From Moritella sp. (GTDB taxonomy: Bacteria > Pseudomonadota > Gammaproteobacteria > Enterobacterales > Moritellaceae), in the NCBI RefSeq assembly GCF_013215705.1, contig NZ_JABSQR010000037.1:1-53121 (forward strand): a stretch of DNA of 53,121 nucleotides, in the 5' to 3' direction. The position numbers were made by a program, and so were the translations under genes. Shown here one piece after another: positions 17,028-26,492 of this stretch. The notes under the pieces were generated by a model, which was given only the letters and a program-made list of their open reading frames with translations, had not been told where the DNA came from and did no database searches. Position 1 is the first letter of the stretch. Each line of letters opens with the position of its first letter.

Positions 17028-18362
17028 ATGTCAAGAAAGTATTTTGGTACTGATGGTATTCGCGGCCTTGTTGGTAAGGCGCCAATTACACCTGAGTTTG
17101 CACTTAAACTAGGTTGGGCTGCAGGTAAGGTACTTGCAAAACAAGGCACAAGGAAAGTACTGATTGGTAAAGACACCCGTATTTCTGGTTATATGCTGGA
17201 ATGTGCGTTAGAAGCGGGTTTATCAGCGGCGGGGCTTGATGTCGCGTTTATGGGGCCAATGCCAACGCCGGCAGTTGCCTATTTAACACGTACATTCCGT
17301 GCGGAAGCGGGTATTGTGATCAGTGCATCACATAATCCATATCACGATAACGGTATTAAGTTTTTCTCTGCAAACGGTACTAAGCTAGCGGACGAAGTTG
17401 AATTGGCGATTGAAGCGCAATTAGAAAAAGAATTAACCTGCGTTGAGTCAGCTCAATTAGGTAAAGCAGTCCGTATTGAGGATGCCGCGGGTCGTTATAT
17501 TGAATATTGTAAAAGTACCTTCCCATCACGCGCAAGTTTGAAGGGTCTGAAAATTGTGCTCGATTGTGCCCATGGTGCAACTTACCATATCGCACCAAGC
17601 GTATTTACAGAGCTCGGCGCAGAGATCGTTACTATCGGTGTTGAGCCAAATGGTTTGAACATTAATGATGGTTGTGGTGCAACTGCGCCGGAAGCACTCG
17701 TCGCACGTGTACTTGCCGAAAAAGCCGATTTAGGTGTGGCTTATGACGGTGATGGTGATCGTCTGATGATGGTTGATCATACTGGTTATGTAATTGATGG
17801 TGACGAAGTTCTTTACATTATCGCACGTGATGCACTGCGCAACGGCGAATTAAAAGGCGGCGTTGTTGGTACATTAATGGCGAACATGGGCTTAGAGCTA
17901 GCACTTAAGTCACTGGGTATTCCGTTTGCACGTAGTGCGGTTGGCGATCGCTATGTGGTCGAAATGATGCTTGAGAAAGGTTGGCGTATCGGTGGCGAAA
18001 ATTCAGGCCATATTATTTCTCTGGATCACACCACAACAGGTGACGGCATTGTATCAAGCTTATTAGTATTAGCTGCACAGATTAATAGTGGCTTAACGCT
18101 GAAAGAATTACGTTCTGGCATGAGCAAATTCCCACAAGTGTTGGTTAACGTTCGTTTTAATGGTGATTCAGATCCATTATTAGCCGAATCGGTACAACAG
18201 GCTGTTAAGGATGTCGAGCTGGAACTTGCCGATCGCGGTCGGGTGTTATTGCGTAAATCGGGTACCGAGCCACTTATCCGTGTGATGGTTGAAGGTGAAG
18301 ATGAAACGCATGTATTAGCATTAGCAAACAAAATTGCGGATGCCGTGAAAGCGACGTTCTAA
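17028..18362 (+). CDS. glmM: Phosphoglucosamine mutase GlmM
   Basis: GlmM converts glucosamine-6-phosphate to glucosamine-1-phosphate for UDP-GlcNAc, feeding peptidoglycan and LPS. The catalytic phosphoserine loop is [12 protein letters not shown] with Ser101, the magnesium loop is [12 protein letters not shown], the sugar-binding loop is GGENSGHI, and the C-terminal phosphate loop is [13 protein letters not shown]. The 444-residue length equals E. coli GlmM. AGGGA precedes the ATG by 7 bases. It follows folP by 85 bp in the same direction, the standard folP-glmM unit. The 250 bp after it hold small hairpins before secG. Confidence 0.97.
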   Translation: MSRKYFGTDGIRGLVGKAPITPEFALKLGWAAGKVLAKQGTRKVLIGKDTRISGYMLECALEAGLSAAGLDVAFMGPMPTPAVAYLTRTFRAEAGIVISASHNPYHDNGIKFFSANGTKLADEVELAIEAQLEKELTCVESAQLGKAVRIEDAAGRYIEYCKSTFPSRASLKGLKIVLDCAHGATYHIAPSVFTELGAEIVTIGVEPNGLNINDGCGATAPEALVARVLAEKADLGVAYDGDGDRLMMVDHTGYVIDGDEVLYIIARDALRNGELKGGVVGTLMANMGLELALKSLGIPFARSAVGDRYVVEMMLEKGWRIGGENSGHIISLDHTTTGDGIVSSLLVLAAQINSGLTLKELRSGMSKFPQVLVNVRFNGDSDPLLAESVQQAVKDVELELADRGRVLLRKSGTEPLIRVMVEGEDETHVLALANKIADAVKATF

Positions 18363-18549
18363 ACCGGTTTAGAACTGCGCTTTAGGCTTATTAGCGTACG
18401 GCAACTGGTGTTGTTTTGTGCTAAAGCCTTTTATTCATTGTTTTTTTTGATAATCAGCTTGCAACTAAGGTGGAGGTTAGATAATATCTCCTCCGCTTTA
18501 CCACTTAACCTTAATTAGTTTTAAAGTGACTAAATATAATTTAAGTGTC

Positions 18550-18566
18550 CCTTACCTCGGGTAAGG
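18550..18566 (+). other. Hairpin in the glmM-secG gap
   Basis: CCTTACC (18550-18556) pairs with GGTAAGG (18560-18566) around a 3-nt loop, 46 bases before secG. No T-tract follows. A leader structure or a weak pause site are both possible. The rest of the 250-bp gap (18363-18612) shows only weak imperfect hairpins. Confidence 0.3.
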
Positions 18567-18612
18567 ATGTTCGATAAAGCTATATTAAACCTTTTGAGAT
18601 TTAGGTATTAAA

Positions 18613-18933
18613 ATGTACGAAGTTATTATTGTTATTTACTTAATTGTTGCACTTGCCATCATCGGATTCGTTCTAATGCAGCAAGGCAAAGGCGCTGATA
18701 TGGGTGCTAGCTTTGGTTCTGGTGGTTCAAATACAGTATTTGGTGCTGGCGGTTCAGGTAACTTTTTAACTCGTGTTACTGCGATCCTTGCTGTGGTGTT
18801 TTTTGCTTTAAGTTTACTGCTTGGTAACTTATCTTCGCAATCGGATACTGATGTGATTTTAGATGCTGAAAAACCAGCAATCACAAGTGATATTCCAGTT
18901 GCACCAGTAAGCAATAGCGACATACCTCAATAA
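18613..18933 (+). CDS. secG: Protein translocase subunit SecG
   Basis: SecG is the small integral membrane subunit of the SecYEG export channel. The 106-residue product has a first membrane helix at about residues 2-20 (VIIVIYLIVALAIIGFVLMQ), the conserved glycine-rich loop QGKGADMGASFGSGGSNTVFGAGGSGNFL, a second helix (about 53-72, TRVTAILAVVFFALSLLLG) and a hydrophilic tail. This matches the family layout and length (110 in E. coli). It stands immediately before the tRNA-Leu gene, the same neighbour as in E. coli, and probably shares its transcript. Confidence 0.95.
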   Translation: MYEVIIVIYLIVALAIIGFVLMQQGKGADMGASFGSGGSNTVFGAGGSGNFLTRVTAILAVVFFALSLLLGNLSSQSDTDVILDAEKPAITSDIPVAPVSNSDIPQ

Positions 18934-18954
18934 GAATTACCTCAATAGAATAAA

Positions 18955-19041
18955 GCCGTGGTGGTGAAATTGGTAGACACGCCAGCTTGAGGGGCTGGTG
19001 TCCGAAAGGACGTGCGGGTTCAAGTCCCGCCCACGGCACCA
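18955..19041 (+). tRNA. leuU: tRNA-Leu (anticodon GAG)
   Basis: The 87-nt sequence includes an encoded CCA. The acceptor stem GCCGTGG pairs with CCACGGC, the anticodon arm CCAGC-TTGAGGG-GCTGG gives anticodon GAG, and a long variable arm (TGTCCGAAAGGACG) is typical of leucine tRNAs. The T-arm loop is TTCAAGT. Its position after secG matches leuU of E. coli. Confidence 0.97.
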
Positions 19042-19049
19042 AATAAGAG

Positions 19050-19081
19050 AAACCTTAGTAGTTAATACTAAGGTTTTTTTT
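19050..19081 (+). terminator. Terminator of the secG-leuU transcript
   Basis: AAACCTTAGTA (19050-19060), loop GTTAA and the exact complement (19066-19076) run into a T-tract, 9 bases after the tRNA CCA. Confidence 0.92.
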
Positions 19082-19136
19082 TATCTGGTTTTCACCTAAA
19101 CGGTGAGCATCAAATCGAGCTAACGAAATATTGTTA

Positions 19137-19180
19137 GTCTTCTACTCTCTGATATAGCATCTTGGCGTAGTTTGGGTATA
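19137..19180 (-). repeat. Half copy of the 154-bp palindromic repeat
   Basis: The right end reads ATAGCATCTTGGCGTAGT then TTGGGTATA, matching the outer end of the full copy at 11037-11190, with a trace of the inner part to its left. It lies between the two tRNA genes. Confidence 0.5.
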
Positions 19181-19258
19181 TTTTAGTTTGATTGCAAAAT
19201 GATTTAGCGTTATTCATTACCTCCGCACAGCCGATTCACTATTTATATGAATTTAGCC

Positions 19259-19288
19259 TTGCATATTGTAGTTGCAATGGCCTATAAT
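19259..19288 (+). promoter_or_regulatory. Promoter of metY-rimP-nusA operon
   Basis: TTGCAT (19259-19264), 18 bp and a consensus TATAAT (19283-19288) lie 20 bp before the mature tRNA. A GC-rich discriminator (CAGCGC) follows, as in stable RNA promoters under growth control. Confidence 0.7.
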
Positions 19289-19308
19289 CAGCGCAATAAG
19301 ATAGTTGT

Positions 19309-19385
<77 letters not shown>

Positions 19386-19547
19386 TTTTTTTATACCTGT
19401 TGATAAGGCTAGTCAACAGTGTGCAAATAGCATTACTTAAATTTAATTTTATCTCTGGTAAATGTAATTTACGTAATACTATTGGCTTCTTGCTTGTTAT
19501 TCATTTAATAAGCGTCACGCAAGTGACATACAAGGTCTAGTAGTAAG

Positions 19548-19577
19548 AAGCCCCGCCTTATAGTCGGGGCTTTTTAT
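19548..19577 (+). terminator. Terminator between metY and rimP
   Basis: AAGCCCCG (19548-19555), a 9-nt loop and CGGGGCTT (19565-19572) are followed by TTTATTTTTT. A shorter second stem (GGGC/GCCC, 19590-19601) with seven T's follows. The operon genes need readthrough or antitermination past these sites. Confidence 0.85.
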
Positions 19578-19625
19578 TTTTTAAATTACGGGCATTTGCC
19601 CTTTTTTTGTTTTTAGGGGGTTGTT

Positions 19626-20084
19626 TTGGCGAGTCTAGAACAAACACTAACTGATTTGTTAGAACCAACAGTTGAAATGTTAGGTTTTGAACTTGTTGGT
19701 ATTGAGTTTACACGAGCTGGTAAACACTCGACATTACTTGTTTATATCGATCATGAAAACGGTATTTTCGTTGATGATTGCTCGAAAGTAAGTCACCAAC
19801 TTAGCGCTATTATGGATGTTGAAGATCCAATCAGCACAGAGTACTTCTTAGAAGTGTCTTCACCTGGTATGGAACGTCCATTATTTAAAGTTGCACATTA
19901 CCAAGAGTACTGTGGTTCTGAAATTAAAGCATTATTACGTATGGCTGTGAATGGTCGTCGTAAATTAAGAGGCGTAATCAAAAGTGTTGACGGTGATATG
20001 ATCACGGTAACCATTGATGGCAAAGACGAAGTCTTAGCACACGCAAATTTTCAAAAAGCAAATATTGTTCCAAAATTTGACTAA
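19626..20084 (+). CDS. rimP: Ribosome maturation factor RimP
   Basis: RimP helps the 30S subunit mature, early in 3' domain assembly. The 152-residue protein has an N-terminal alpha/beta domain ([57 protein letters not shown]) and a C-terminal Sm-like barrel ([21 protein letters not shown]). The start is TTG at 19626: AGGGGG lies 5 bases upstream and no ATG occurs at the family N terminus. It is followed by nusA after 14 bp, inside the conserved metY-rimP-nusA-infB operon. Confidence 0.95.
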   Translation: MASLEQTLTDLLEPTVEMLGFELVGIEFTRAGKHSTLLVYIDHENGIFVDDCSKVSHQLSAIMDVEDPISTEYFLEVSSPGMERPLFKVAHYQEYCGSEIKALLRMAVNGRRKLRGVIKSVDGDMITVTIDGKDEVLAHANFQKANIVPKFD

Positions 20085-20098
20085 CGAGGCGTCCGGGA

Positions 20099-21598
20099 AT
20101 GAATAAAGAAATTCTGTTAGTTGTTGATGCAGTTTCTAACGAGAAAGCACTACCTCGTGAGAAAATTTTCGAAGCTATGGAAATTGCACTAGCTACAGCA
20201 ACTAAAAAAAGATATGAAGGCGAAATCGAAGTTCGTGTTGAAATTGACCGTAAAACTGGTAATTTCGAAACGTTTCGTCGCTGGCTTGTAATTGATGACA
20301 AAGGTGAACCACTAGAAAATCCTTTCTCAGAAATTACCCTGGATGCTGCTAAATATGATGATGAAACCATCGAAGTTGGCGGTTACATTGAAGATACAAT
20401 TGATTCAGTTGTATTTGACCGTGTAACAACGCAAACAGCTAAGCAAGTAATCATCCAAAAAGTACGTGAAGCAGAGCGCGATTTAATCGTTCAGCAATAC
20501 GCTAAACATGAAGGTGAGCTAATCACTGGTTTAGTAAAACGTGCTAACCGTGAAACAGTAGTATTAGATCTGGGTAACAATGCTGAAGCAGTAATGTTCC
20601 GTGATGAGATGATACCACGTGAATCATTCCGTACTGGCGACCGTATTAAAGGTTTACTGAAAGAAGTAAAACCTGAAGCGCGTGGCACACAGCTATTTAT
20701 TAGCCGTTCTTGTAACGAAATGCTTATCGAATTATTCCGCATCGAAGTGCCAGAATTCAACGAAGAGATGCTTGAACTTAAAGCCGCTGCTCGTGATCCT
20801 GGTTCTCGTGCTAAAATCGCGGTTAAATCGAACGACAAACGTATCGATCCTGTTGGTGCTTGTGTTGGTATGCGTGGCGCACGTGTACAAGCTGTATCAA
20901 GTGAACTAAACGGCGAACGTGTTGATATTATCCTTTGGGATGATAACCCTGCACAGTTTGTTATCAACGCAATGGCACCTGCTGAAGTTGCTTCTATTAT
21001 TGTTGACGAAGATCAGCACTCAATGGATATTGCTGTTGAACAAGACAATCTAGCACAAGCAATTGGCCGAAATGGTCAAAACGTACGTTTAGCGTCTCAA
21101 CTGACTGGTTGGGAACTAAATGTAATGACAGTTGCTGAAGCGAATGAAAAACATCAAAAAGAAAACGATCGTCTGATGAATATCTTCACTGATAAATTAG
21201 ATATCGATGAAGATATGGCAGAGCTACTGATCGACGAAGGCTTCTCGTCATTAGAAGAAATCGCTTATGTTCCTGTAAACGAATTCTTACAAATCGACGG
21301 TATCGATGAAGATCTTGTTGATGAATTACGTTCACGTGCTAAAAACGCATTAACAACGTCTGCACTTGCTGCAGAAGAGTCGCTAGAGAGTGCCGAGCCA
21401 AGTGCCGATTTATTAGCACTTGAAGGCTTAGAAAAACACCTTGCTTACGTACTTGCCAGCATCGGAGTGATAACTCTGGAAGAGCTAGCAGAACAAAGCA
21501 TTGATGATTTAAGTGAAATTGAAGAGTTAACGGACGAACGTGCTGGCGAATTAATTATGGCGGCACGTAATATCTGTTGGTTCAGTGATAGCGAATAA
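20099..21598 (+). CDS. nusA: Transcription termination/antitermination factor NusA
   Basis: NusA binds RNA polymerase and nascent RNA, and controls pausing, intrinsic termination and rRNA antitermination. The 499-residue protein shows an N-terminal polymerase-binding domain (about 1-125), an S1 domain (about 135-200, [21 protein letters not shown]), two KH domains ([22 protein letters not shown] and [23 protein letters not shown]) and two C-terminal acidic repeats (about 360-420 and 435-495) as in E. coli. Length and domain order are normal. AGGCGTCCGGGA lies before the ATG. It lies 14 bp after rimP and 26 bp before infB, so it is co-transcribed with both. Confidence 0.97.
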   Translation: MNKEILLVVDAVSNEKALPREKIFEAMEIALATATKKRYEGEIEVRVEIDRKTGNFETFRRWLVIDDKGEPLENPFSEITLDAAKYDDETIEVGGYIEDTIDSVVFDRVTTQTAKQVIIQKVREAERDLIVQQYAKHEGELITGLVKRANRETVVLDLGNNAEAVMFRDEMIPRESFRTGDRIKGLLKEVKPEARGTQLFISRSCNEMLIELFRIEVPEFNEEMLELKAAARDPGSRAKIAVKSNDKRIDPVGACVGMRGARVQAVSSELNGERVDIILWDDNPAQFVINAMAPAEVASIIVDEDQHSMDIAVEQDNLAQAIGRNGQNVRLASQLTGWELNVMTVAEANEKHQKENDRLMNIFTDKLDIDEDMAELLIDEGFSSLEEIAYVPVNEFLQIDGIDEDLVDELRSRAKNALTTSALAAEESLESAEPSADLLALEGLEKHLAYVLASIGVITLEELAEQSIDDLSEIEELTDERAGELIMAARNICWFSDSE

Positions 21599-21624
21599 TA
21601 ACGCGAAGAGAGGGATCGAACTAC

Positions 21625-24324
21625 ATGGCAGATGTATCAATTACAAAATTGGCCGAAGATATCGGTACTACTGTTGATCGCCTAGTACAACAATTCTCTG
21701 ATGCTGGTATAGCAAAAGCGAACGATAGTACGGTAACGGAAGGTGAAAAGCAGTCACTACTTGTGCACTTAAGTGAGCAGCATGGTAGTGATACGGCTGA
21801 ACCTAGTCGCTTAACATTACAACGCAAAACCAAAAGCACGCTTAGCGTAGCAAGCGGTGGCGGTAAGCAAAAATCAGTTGCAGTAGAAGTACGTAAAAAA
21901 CGTACTTTCGTTAAACGTACTACAGCTGAAGATGAAGCGAAATTAGCAGAAGAAAAAGCGGCGCAAGAAGCGGCTGAACTGAAAGCACAGGCAGAAGCGA
22001 AAGCACAAGCAGAGGCAAAAGCAACCGCTGATGCTGAAGCAAAAGAAAAAGCGGACGCAGAAGCAAAAGAAAAACGTGATGTTGCAGAGAAAGCAAAACG
22101 TCAAACGCAACAGAAAACTACAAAATCAAAAGAGGCAGATGATATGGCGAAGCGCGAAGCGGAAGCGTTGAAGCAGAAGCAAGAGCAGGAAGCCACTCGT
22201 AAAGCTGAGCTGGAAGCTCAACAAAAAACTGAAGAAGCACGTAAATTAGCAGAAGACAACTCAGGCCGTTGGGCTGAAGAAGAAGCTGCACGTGAAAAAA
22301 CAGATAAAACTGCGGATTACCATGTAACAACATCAACTCATGCACAAGCTGCTGAAGATGATGCTGATGCACAGGCGCAAAAAGGTGAACGTAAGAAAAA
22401 ACCTGTTGCACCAGTTGAAGCTGCAAAACCAGCACCAAAAGGTAAAGGTAAAGCGCGTAAAGCAAAAGGCAAAGGCCGTAAACCTGATAACCGTTATAGC
22501 CGTCATCAAGGTAAATCAGTTAACGCGCCAGAAGCGATGCAACAAGGTTTTAATAAGCCAGTTGCTAAAGTTGAACGTGATGTTCGCATCGGTGAAACGG
22601 TTAGTGTTAGTGAATTAGCACAGAAAATGGCGATCAAAGCGACTGAAATCATCAAATATATGATGAAACAGGGCTCTATGGTTACTATTAACCAAGTACT
22701 TGACCAAGAAACTGCGCAACTTATTGCAGAAGAAATGGGTCATAAAGTTATCTTAGTTAAAGAAAATGCTCTAGAAGAAGCTGTATTGGCTGAAGCGCAA
22801 GGTGGCGGTACTAAAGTTACTCGTGCACCTGTTGTTACTATCATGGGTCACGTTGACCACGGTAAAACATCACTACTAGATTACATTCGTCGTGCTAAAG
22901 TAGCTGCTGGCGAAGCCGGTGGTATTACTCAGCATATCGGTGCTTATCATGTAGAAACTGAAAATGGCATGATCACTTTCCTTGATACTCCTGGTCACGC
23001 GGCGTTTACGTCTATGCGTGCTCGTGGTGCTAAAGCGACTGATATCGTTGTGCTTGTTGTTGCGGCTGATGATGGTGTTATGCCACAGACAATCGAAGCT
23101 ATCCACCATGCGAAAGCAGCGAAGGTTCCACTGATCATTGCTGTGAACAAAATGGATAAAGAAGGTGCGGATCCAGATCGTGTTAAAAATGAACTAGCAC
23201 AACATGACGTTATTCCAGAAGACTGGGGCGGCGAAAACATGTTTGTACACGTATCTGCTAAAGCAGGCACGGGTATTGATGAGCTACTTGAAGGCATCTT
23301 GCTACAAGCTGACATCTTAGAACTTGAAGCTGTTGCTACTGGTCCTGCTGCAGGTGTGGTAATTGAATCCCGTCTTGATAAAGGTCGCGGTCCTGTTGCA
23401 ACAGTACTTGTACAACAAGGTGAGCTGAAGCAAGGCGATATCGTTCTTTGTGGTCTAGAATATGGCCGTGTTCGTGCAATGCGCGATGAAAATGGTAAGC
23501 CAATCGACAGTGCGGGTCCTGCTATTCCAGTGGAGATCTTAGGTCTTTCTGGTGTACCAAAAGCGGGTGACGAAGCGACAGTAGTGCGTGATGAGAAGAA
23601 AGCACGTGAAGTTGCGCTTTACCGTCAAGGTAAATTCCGTGATGTTAAGCTGGCTCGTCAACAGAAATCGAAACTTGATAACATGTTCGCGAACATGGAA
23701 GCTGGTGAGATTTCTGAACTGAATATCGTGCTTAAAGCTGATGTTCAAGGTTCACTTGAAGCACTTTGTGAGTCACTGGTTAAACTTTCAACTGACGAAG
23801 TTAAAGTTGTAATCATCACGCGTGGTGTAGGTGGTATCACTGAAACTGACGTAACACTGGCTGCTGCATCTAACGCAATCGTACTTGGTTTCAACGTACG
23901 AGCAGACGCAAAAGCACGTGATGTTGTAAGCAACGAAAGTGTTGATTTACGTTACTATAGCGTTATCTATGACTTGATTGATGAAGTTAAACAAGCGATG
24001 AGCGGTCTGCTTGCGCCTGAGTTCCGTCAAGAAATCATTGGTCTTGCTGAAGTACGTGATGTATTCAAATCACCTAAAATCGGCTCTATCGCTGGTTGTA
24101 TGGTTACTGAAGGTGTTATTAAACGTAGCGCTCCAATCCGTGTATTACGTGAAAATATCGTTATTTACGAAGGTGAACTTGAATCATTACGTCGCTTTAA
24201 AGATGACGTACAAGACGTTCGTATGGGTATTGAATGTGGTATCGGCGTTAAGAACTATAACGACGTACGTGTTGGTGACCAAATCGAAGTATTCGAAACT
24301 GTTGAAATTAAACGTACTCTGTAA
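21625..24324 (+). CDS. infB: Translation initiation factor IF-2
   Basis: IF-2 is the GTPase that delivers fMet-tRNA to the 30S subunit and promotes subunit joining. The 899-residue protein has an N-terminal IF2_N module ([20 protein letters not shown]), then a long Ala/Lys/Glu-rich, highly charged linker (about 90-290, low complexity), a second IF2_N-like module (about 315-370) and the G domain from about residue 400: G1 [10 protein letters not shown]2 [13 protein letters not shown]3 DTPGH, G4 NKMD, G5 SAK. Domains II-IV and the fMet-binding C terminus ([17 protein letters not shown]) follow. Shorter isoforms from internal starts are known in E. coli; I cannot tell whether they occur here. 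Confidence 0.97.
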   Translation: MADVSITKLAEDIGTTVDRLVQQFSDAGIAKANDSTVTEGEKQSLLVHLSEQHGSDTAEPSRLTLQRKTKSTLSVASGGGKQKSVAVEVRKKRTFVKRTTAEDEAKLAEEKAAQEAAELKAQAEAKAQAEAKATADAEAKEKADAEAKEKRDVAEKAKRQTQQKTTKSKEADDMAKREAEALKQKQEQEATRKAELEAQQKTEEARKLAEDNSGRWAEEEAAREKTDKTADYHVTTSTHAQAAEDDADAQAQKGERKKKPVAPVEAAKPAPKGKGKARKAKGKGRKPDNRYSRHQGKSVNAPEAMQQGFNKPVAKVERDVRIGETVSVSELAQKMAIKATEIIKYMMKQGSMVTINQVLDQETAQLIAEEMGHKVILVKENALEEAVLAEAQGGGTKVTRAPVVTIMGHVDHGKTSLLDYIRRAKVAAGEAGGITQHIGAYHVETENGMITFLDTPGHAAFTSMRARGAKATDIVVLVVAADDGVMPQTIEAIHHAKAAKVPLIIAVNKMDKEGADPDRVKNELAQHDVIPEDWGGENMFVHVSAKAGTGIDELLEGILLQADILELEAVATGPAAGVVIESRLDKGRGPVATVLVQQGELKQGDIVLCGLEYGRVRAMRDENGKPIDSAGPAIPVEILGLSGVPKAGDEATVVRDEKKAREVALYRQGKFRDVKLARQQKSKLDNMFANMEAGEISELNIVLKADVQGSLEALCESLVKLSTDEVKVVIITRGVGGITETDVTLAAASNAIVLGFNVRADAKARDVVSNESVDLRYYSVIYDLIDEVKQAMSGLLAPEFRQEIIGLAEVRDVFKSPKIGSIAGCMVTEGVIKRSAPIRVLRENIVIYEGELESLRRFKDDVQDVRMGIECGIGVKNYNDVRVGDQIEVFETVEIKRTL

Positions 24325-24357
24325 CGGTTAATAACTCGGTTCGATTAAAATAACTTT

Positions 24358-24383
24358 ATGGGGGCCTTTCGGTCCCCATTTTC
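24358..24383 (+). terminator. Intra-operon terminator or attenuator between infB and rbfA
   Basis: ATGGGGGCC (24358-24366), loop TTTC and GGTCCCCAT (24371-24379, one G-U pair) are followed by TTTTCCTTTT. The strong stem sits 19 bp before rbfA and could lower expression of the downstream genes. Confidence 0.7.
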
Positions 24384-24401
24384 CTTTTGAGGAATTTAAA
24401 A

Positions 24402-24827
24402 ATGGCAAAAGAATTCAGTCGTTCTCGTCGTGTTGCACAGCAATTACAACAAGAAGTTGCACGTATTTTACAGCGTGAAGTTAAAGATCCCCGTATCGGT
24501 ATGGTAACGGTATCGAGCATTGATTTGTCTCGTGATCTGTCGTATGCAAAAGTGTATGTTACTTTTTTCAATATCGATAACGATGAAGATCGTGTCAAAG
24601 AAGGTATCGCCGCATTAACAGCAGCAAGTGGTTATATCCGCTCGTTAGTGGGTAGTGCTATGAAGCTACGTATTGTGCCTGAACTGCGTTTTATCTATGA
24701 CAACACACTGGTTGAAGGTATGCGTCTGTCAAGCCTAGTAACTGAAGTACGTGCTAAAGACAAAAAGCTGCAAGAAGAATTTGGTACCAAAGGTGATGAC
24801 AAAGACACTACTGAAGGAGAGTCTTAG
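24402..24827 (+). CDS. rbfA: Ribosome-binding factor A (RbfA)
   Basis: RbfA is a KH-fold cold-shock protein that binds the 30S subunit and matures the 5' end of 16S rRNA. The 141-residue product contains [47 protein letters not shown] and [19 protein letters not shown], all family signatures, plus an acidic C-terminal tail. I start at ATG 24402 (GAGGAA 7 bases upstream); the frame runs to 24387 without a better site. It follows infB after 77 bp with a hairpin in between, and truB begins 2 bp after its stop. Confidence 0.96.
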   Translation: MAKEFSRSRRVAQQLQQEVARILQREVKDPRIGMVTVSSIDLSRDLSYAKVYVTFFNIDNDEDRVKEGIAALTAASGYIRSLVGSAMKLRIVPELRFIYDNTLVEGMRLSSLVTEVRAKDKKLQEEFGTKGDDKDTTEGES

Positions 24828-24829
24828 TC

Positions 24830-25795
24830 ATGTCTGCACGTCGTCGTCGATGGAACGGCCGTGATGTACACGGTGTATTCTTGTTGGATAAACCGACCGG
24901 TATCAGCTCAAACGATGCCTTACAGCGTGTTAAGAAAATTTTCTTTGCTGCGAAAGCGGGTCACACTGGTGCCTTAGATCCACTTGCTACCGGTATGCTA
25001 CCGTTATGTTTTGGTGAAGCAACCAAGTTTTCACAATTCTTGCTTGATTCAGACAAACGTTACATCGTTACTGCAAAGCTGGGTGAACGTACTGATACAT
25101 CTGATTCACATGGTGAGATCGTGCAAACGCGTCCCGTTAATGTGAGTGATGCTGAGTTGCTAATTGGTCTTGATACTTTCCGTGGTGACACGGAGCAAGT
25201 ACCGTCAATGTTTTCGGCATTGAAGCACGAAGGTAAACCTTTGTACTGGTATGCGCGTCAAGGTATCTTTATCGATCGTCCAGCACGTCCTATTTCAGTT
25301 TTTGAACTTAAATTATTAAGGTTTGAAAATGATGAAGTTGACTTAGAGATTCACGTGAGTAAGGGTACTTATATCCGTACTATCGTTGATGACCTAGGGG
25401 AGCTACTAGGCTGTGGTGCACATGTCTCTATGCTACGTCGTATTGGTGTTAGTGCTTATCCAGCTGAACGTATGATGACGTTCGAACAGCTGGAAGCGAT
25501 GGTTGAACAAGCGAAGGCAGAGGGTATTGAGCCGAAAGACGTGCTTGATCCCTTACTCATGCCACTTGATTCAGCGGTAAGTCACTTACCGGAAGCGAAC
25601 ATGAGTGAAGAGACTGGTGGTTTTGTATTACACGGGCAACCTGTTGTCATTCCGAATACACCAGAATCTGGCTTAGTCCGTATGACGGTAGGTGATGAGC
25701 GTACTTTCATTGGCGTTGGTAGTATTGATGACCAAGGGCGAGTCGCTCCGAAGCGTATTGTAAATTACGAAACGCAGGCGCGCGAACCAAAATAA
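24830..25795 (+). CDS. truB: tRNA pseudouridine-55 synthase TruB
   Basis: TruB makes pseudouridine 55 in the T-loop of nearly all tRNAs and also acts as a tRNA chaperone. The catalytic motif is [16 protein letters not shown], whose Asp is the nucleophile. Other landmarks are [68 protein letters not shown] and a C-terminal PUA-like segment (about 255-315). The 321-residue length is close to the E. coli enzyme (314). GGAGAG lies just upstream of the ATG at the end of rbfA. A terminator follows, separating it from rpsO. Confidence 0.96.
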   Translation: MSARRRRWNGRDVHGVFLLDKPTGISSNDALQRVKKIFFAAKAGHTGALDPLATGMLPLCFGEATKFSQFLLDSDKRYIVTAKLGERTDTSDSHGEIVQTRPVNVSDAELLIGLDTFRGDTEQVPSMFSALKHEGKPLYWYARQGIFIDRPARPISVFELKLLRFENDEVDLEIHVSKGTYIRTIVDDLGELLGCGAHVSMLRRIGVSAYPAERMMTFEQLEAMVEQAKAEGIEPKDVLDPLLMPLDSAVSHLPEANMSEETGGFVLHGQPVVIPNTPESGLVRMTVGDERTFIGVGSIDDQGRVAPKRIVNYETQAREPK

Positions 25796-25827
25796 TTCAT
25801 TATTCAGTGATGATTAATGGCGGCAAT

Positions 25828-25863
25828 AAAAGGCATAATTACCTAGGTAATAGTGCCTTTTTT
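25828..25863 (+). terminator. Terminator after truB
   Basis: The outer stem AAAAGGCA/TGCCTTTT (25828-25835 with 25854-25861) encloses a perfect palindrome ATTACCTAGGTAAT, and T's follow. The structure is strong. Confidence 0.88.
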
Positions 25864-25914
25864 ATACGTCTTTTTCGGCGTATTATTTGTTTATCTATTG
25901 ATCGATGAAAATGA

Positions 25915-25943
25915 TTGCAGGAATTATCTGACCTCTGTATACT
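25915..25943 (+). promoter_or_regulatory. Sigma-70 promoter of rpsO
   Basis: TTGCAG (25915-25920), a 17-bp spacer and TATACT (25938-25943) form a good promoter between the truB terminator and rpsO. Confidence 0.75.
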
Positions 25944-25954
25944 CCGCGGTTCTT

Positions 25955-26011
25955 CTTATAGCTGAACGAGTGGTCGGCTATAAGCTATTTATCTATATTG
26001 GAGACTCCACT
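25955..26011 (+). promoter_or_regulatory. rpsO leader, probable S15 autoregulatory site
   Basis: An 8-bp perfect stem (CTTATAGC at 25955-25962 with 25977-25984) precedes the ribosome binding site (GGAG, 26000-26003). S15 represses its own mRNA through structured leaders in E. coli and other bacteria; position and structure suggest the same here, but the fold has not been modelled. Confidence 0.5.
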
Positions 26012-26281
26012 ATGTCATTAAACGCTGAAGCTAAAGCAGCTATCGTTGCAGATTTCGCACGCCAAGAAGGCGACACTGGTTCAACTGAAGTTCAAGTTGC
26101 ACTACTAACTGCACAAATCAACCACCTTCAAGGTCACTTCAAGAAGCACATCCACGATCACCACAGCCGTCGTGGTCTATTACGTATGGTTGCTAGCCGT
26201 CGTAAACTTCTTGATTACCTAAAACGTACTGAAAACGTACGTTATGCAGACCTTATTGCTCGTCTAGGTCTACGTCGTTAA
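26012..26281 (+). CDS. rpsO: 30S ribosomal protein S15
   Basis: S15 is a primary 16S rRNA-binding protein that organises the central domain of the 30S subunit. The product has 89 residues, the exact family length, beginning [20 protein letters not shown]. It contains [25 protein letters not shown], the rRNA-contacting [22 protein letters not shown], and ends IARLGLRR. I start at ATG 26012 with GGAG 8 bases upstream; the long frame from 25853 is non-coding leader. It has its own promoter and terminator, and is followed by pnp, the universal gammaproteobacterial pair. Confidence 0.98.
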   Translation: MSLNAEAKAAIVADFARQEGDTGSTEVQVALLTAQINHLQGHFKKHIHDHHSRRGLLRMVASRRKLLDYLKRTENVRYADLIARLGLRR

Positions 26282-26321
26282 TCGACAATTAATTTGACGT
26301 CTACGGACAACAGATTATAAG

Positions 26322-26345
26322 AAAGGAGCCAAATTGGCTCCTTTT
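26322..26345 (+). terminator. rpsO terminator
   Basis: AAAGGAGCCA (26322-26331), loop AAT and TGGCTCCTTT (26335-26344) are followed by T's. In E. coli the equivalent terminator leaks into pnp. Confidence 0.9.
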
Positions 26346-26420
26346 TGTTTTTTAATGTGCCTGCAAACTTTCCCTCTTCAAATTATTTTCCAACTTATTT
26401 CACTATTTCCAATACTTACA

Positions 26421-26450
26421 TTGCCCTTTAATTTTTTTATGCAGTATACT
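26421..26450 (+). promoter_or_regulatory. Candidate promoter of pnp
   Basis: TTGCCC (26421-26426), 18 bp and TATACT (26445-26450) lie 42 bp before the pnp start, after the rpsO terminator. Confidence 0.55.
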
Positions 26451-26492
26451 TAGCGACGAAATTAAAGAGACATTAAAGATTAAGGACAAAGA

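Noticed and set aside
21880-22500. Repetitive Ala/Lys/Glu coding sequence in infB
   Set aside because: The charged linker of IF-2 is variable and low-complexity in all bacteria; not a mobile or tandem repeat.
25853-26011. N-terminal extension of rpsO
   Set aside because: S15 is 89 residues everywhere and the ribosome site belongs to ATG 26012; the upstream part is leader with promoter and hairpin.
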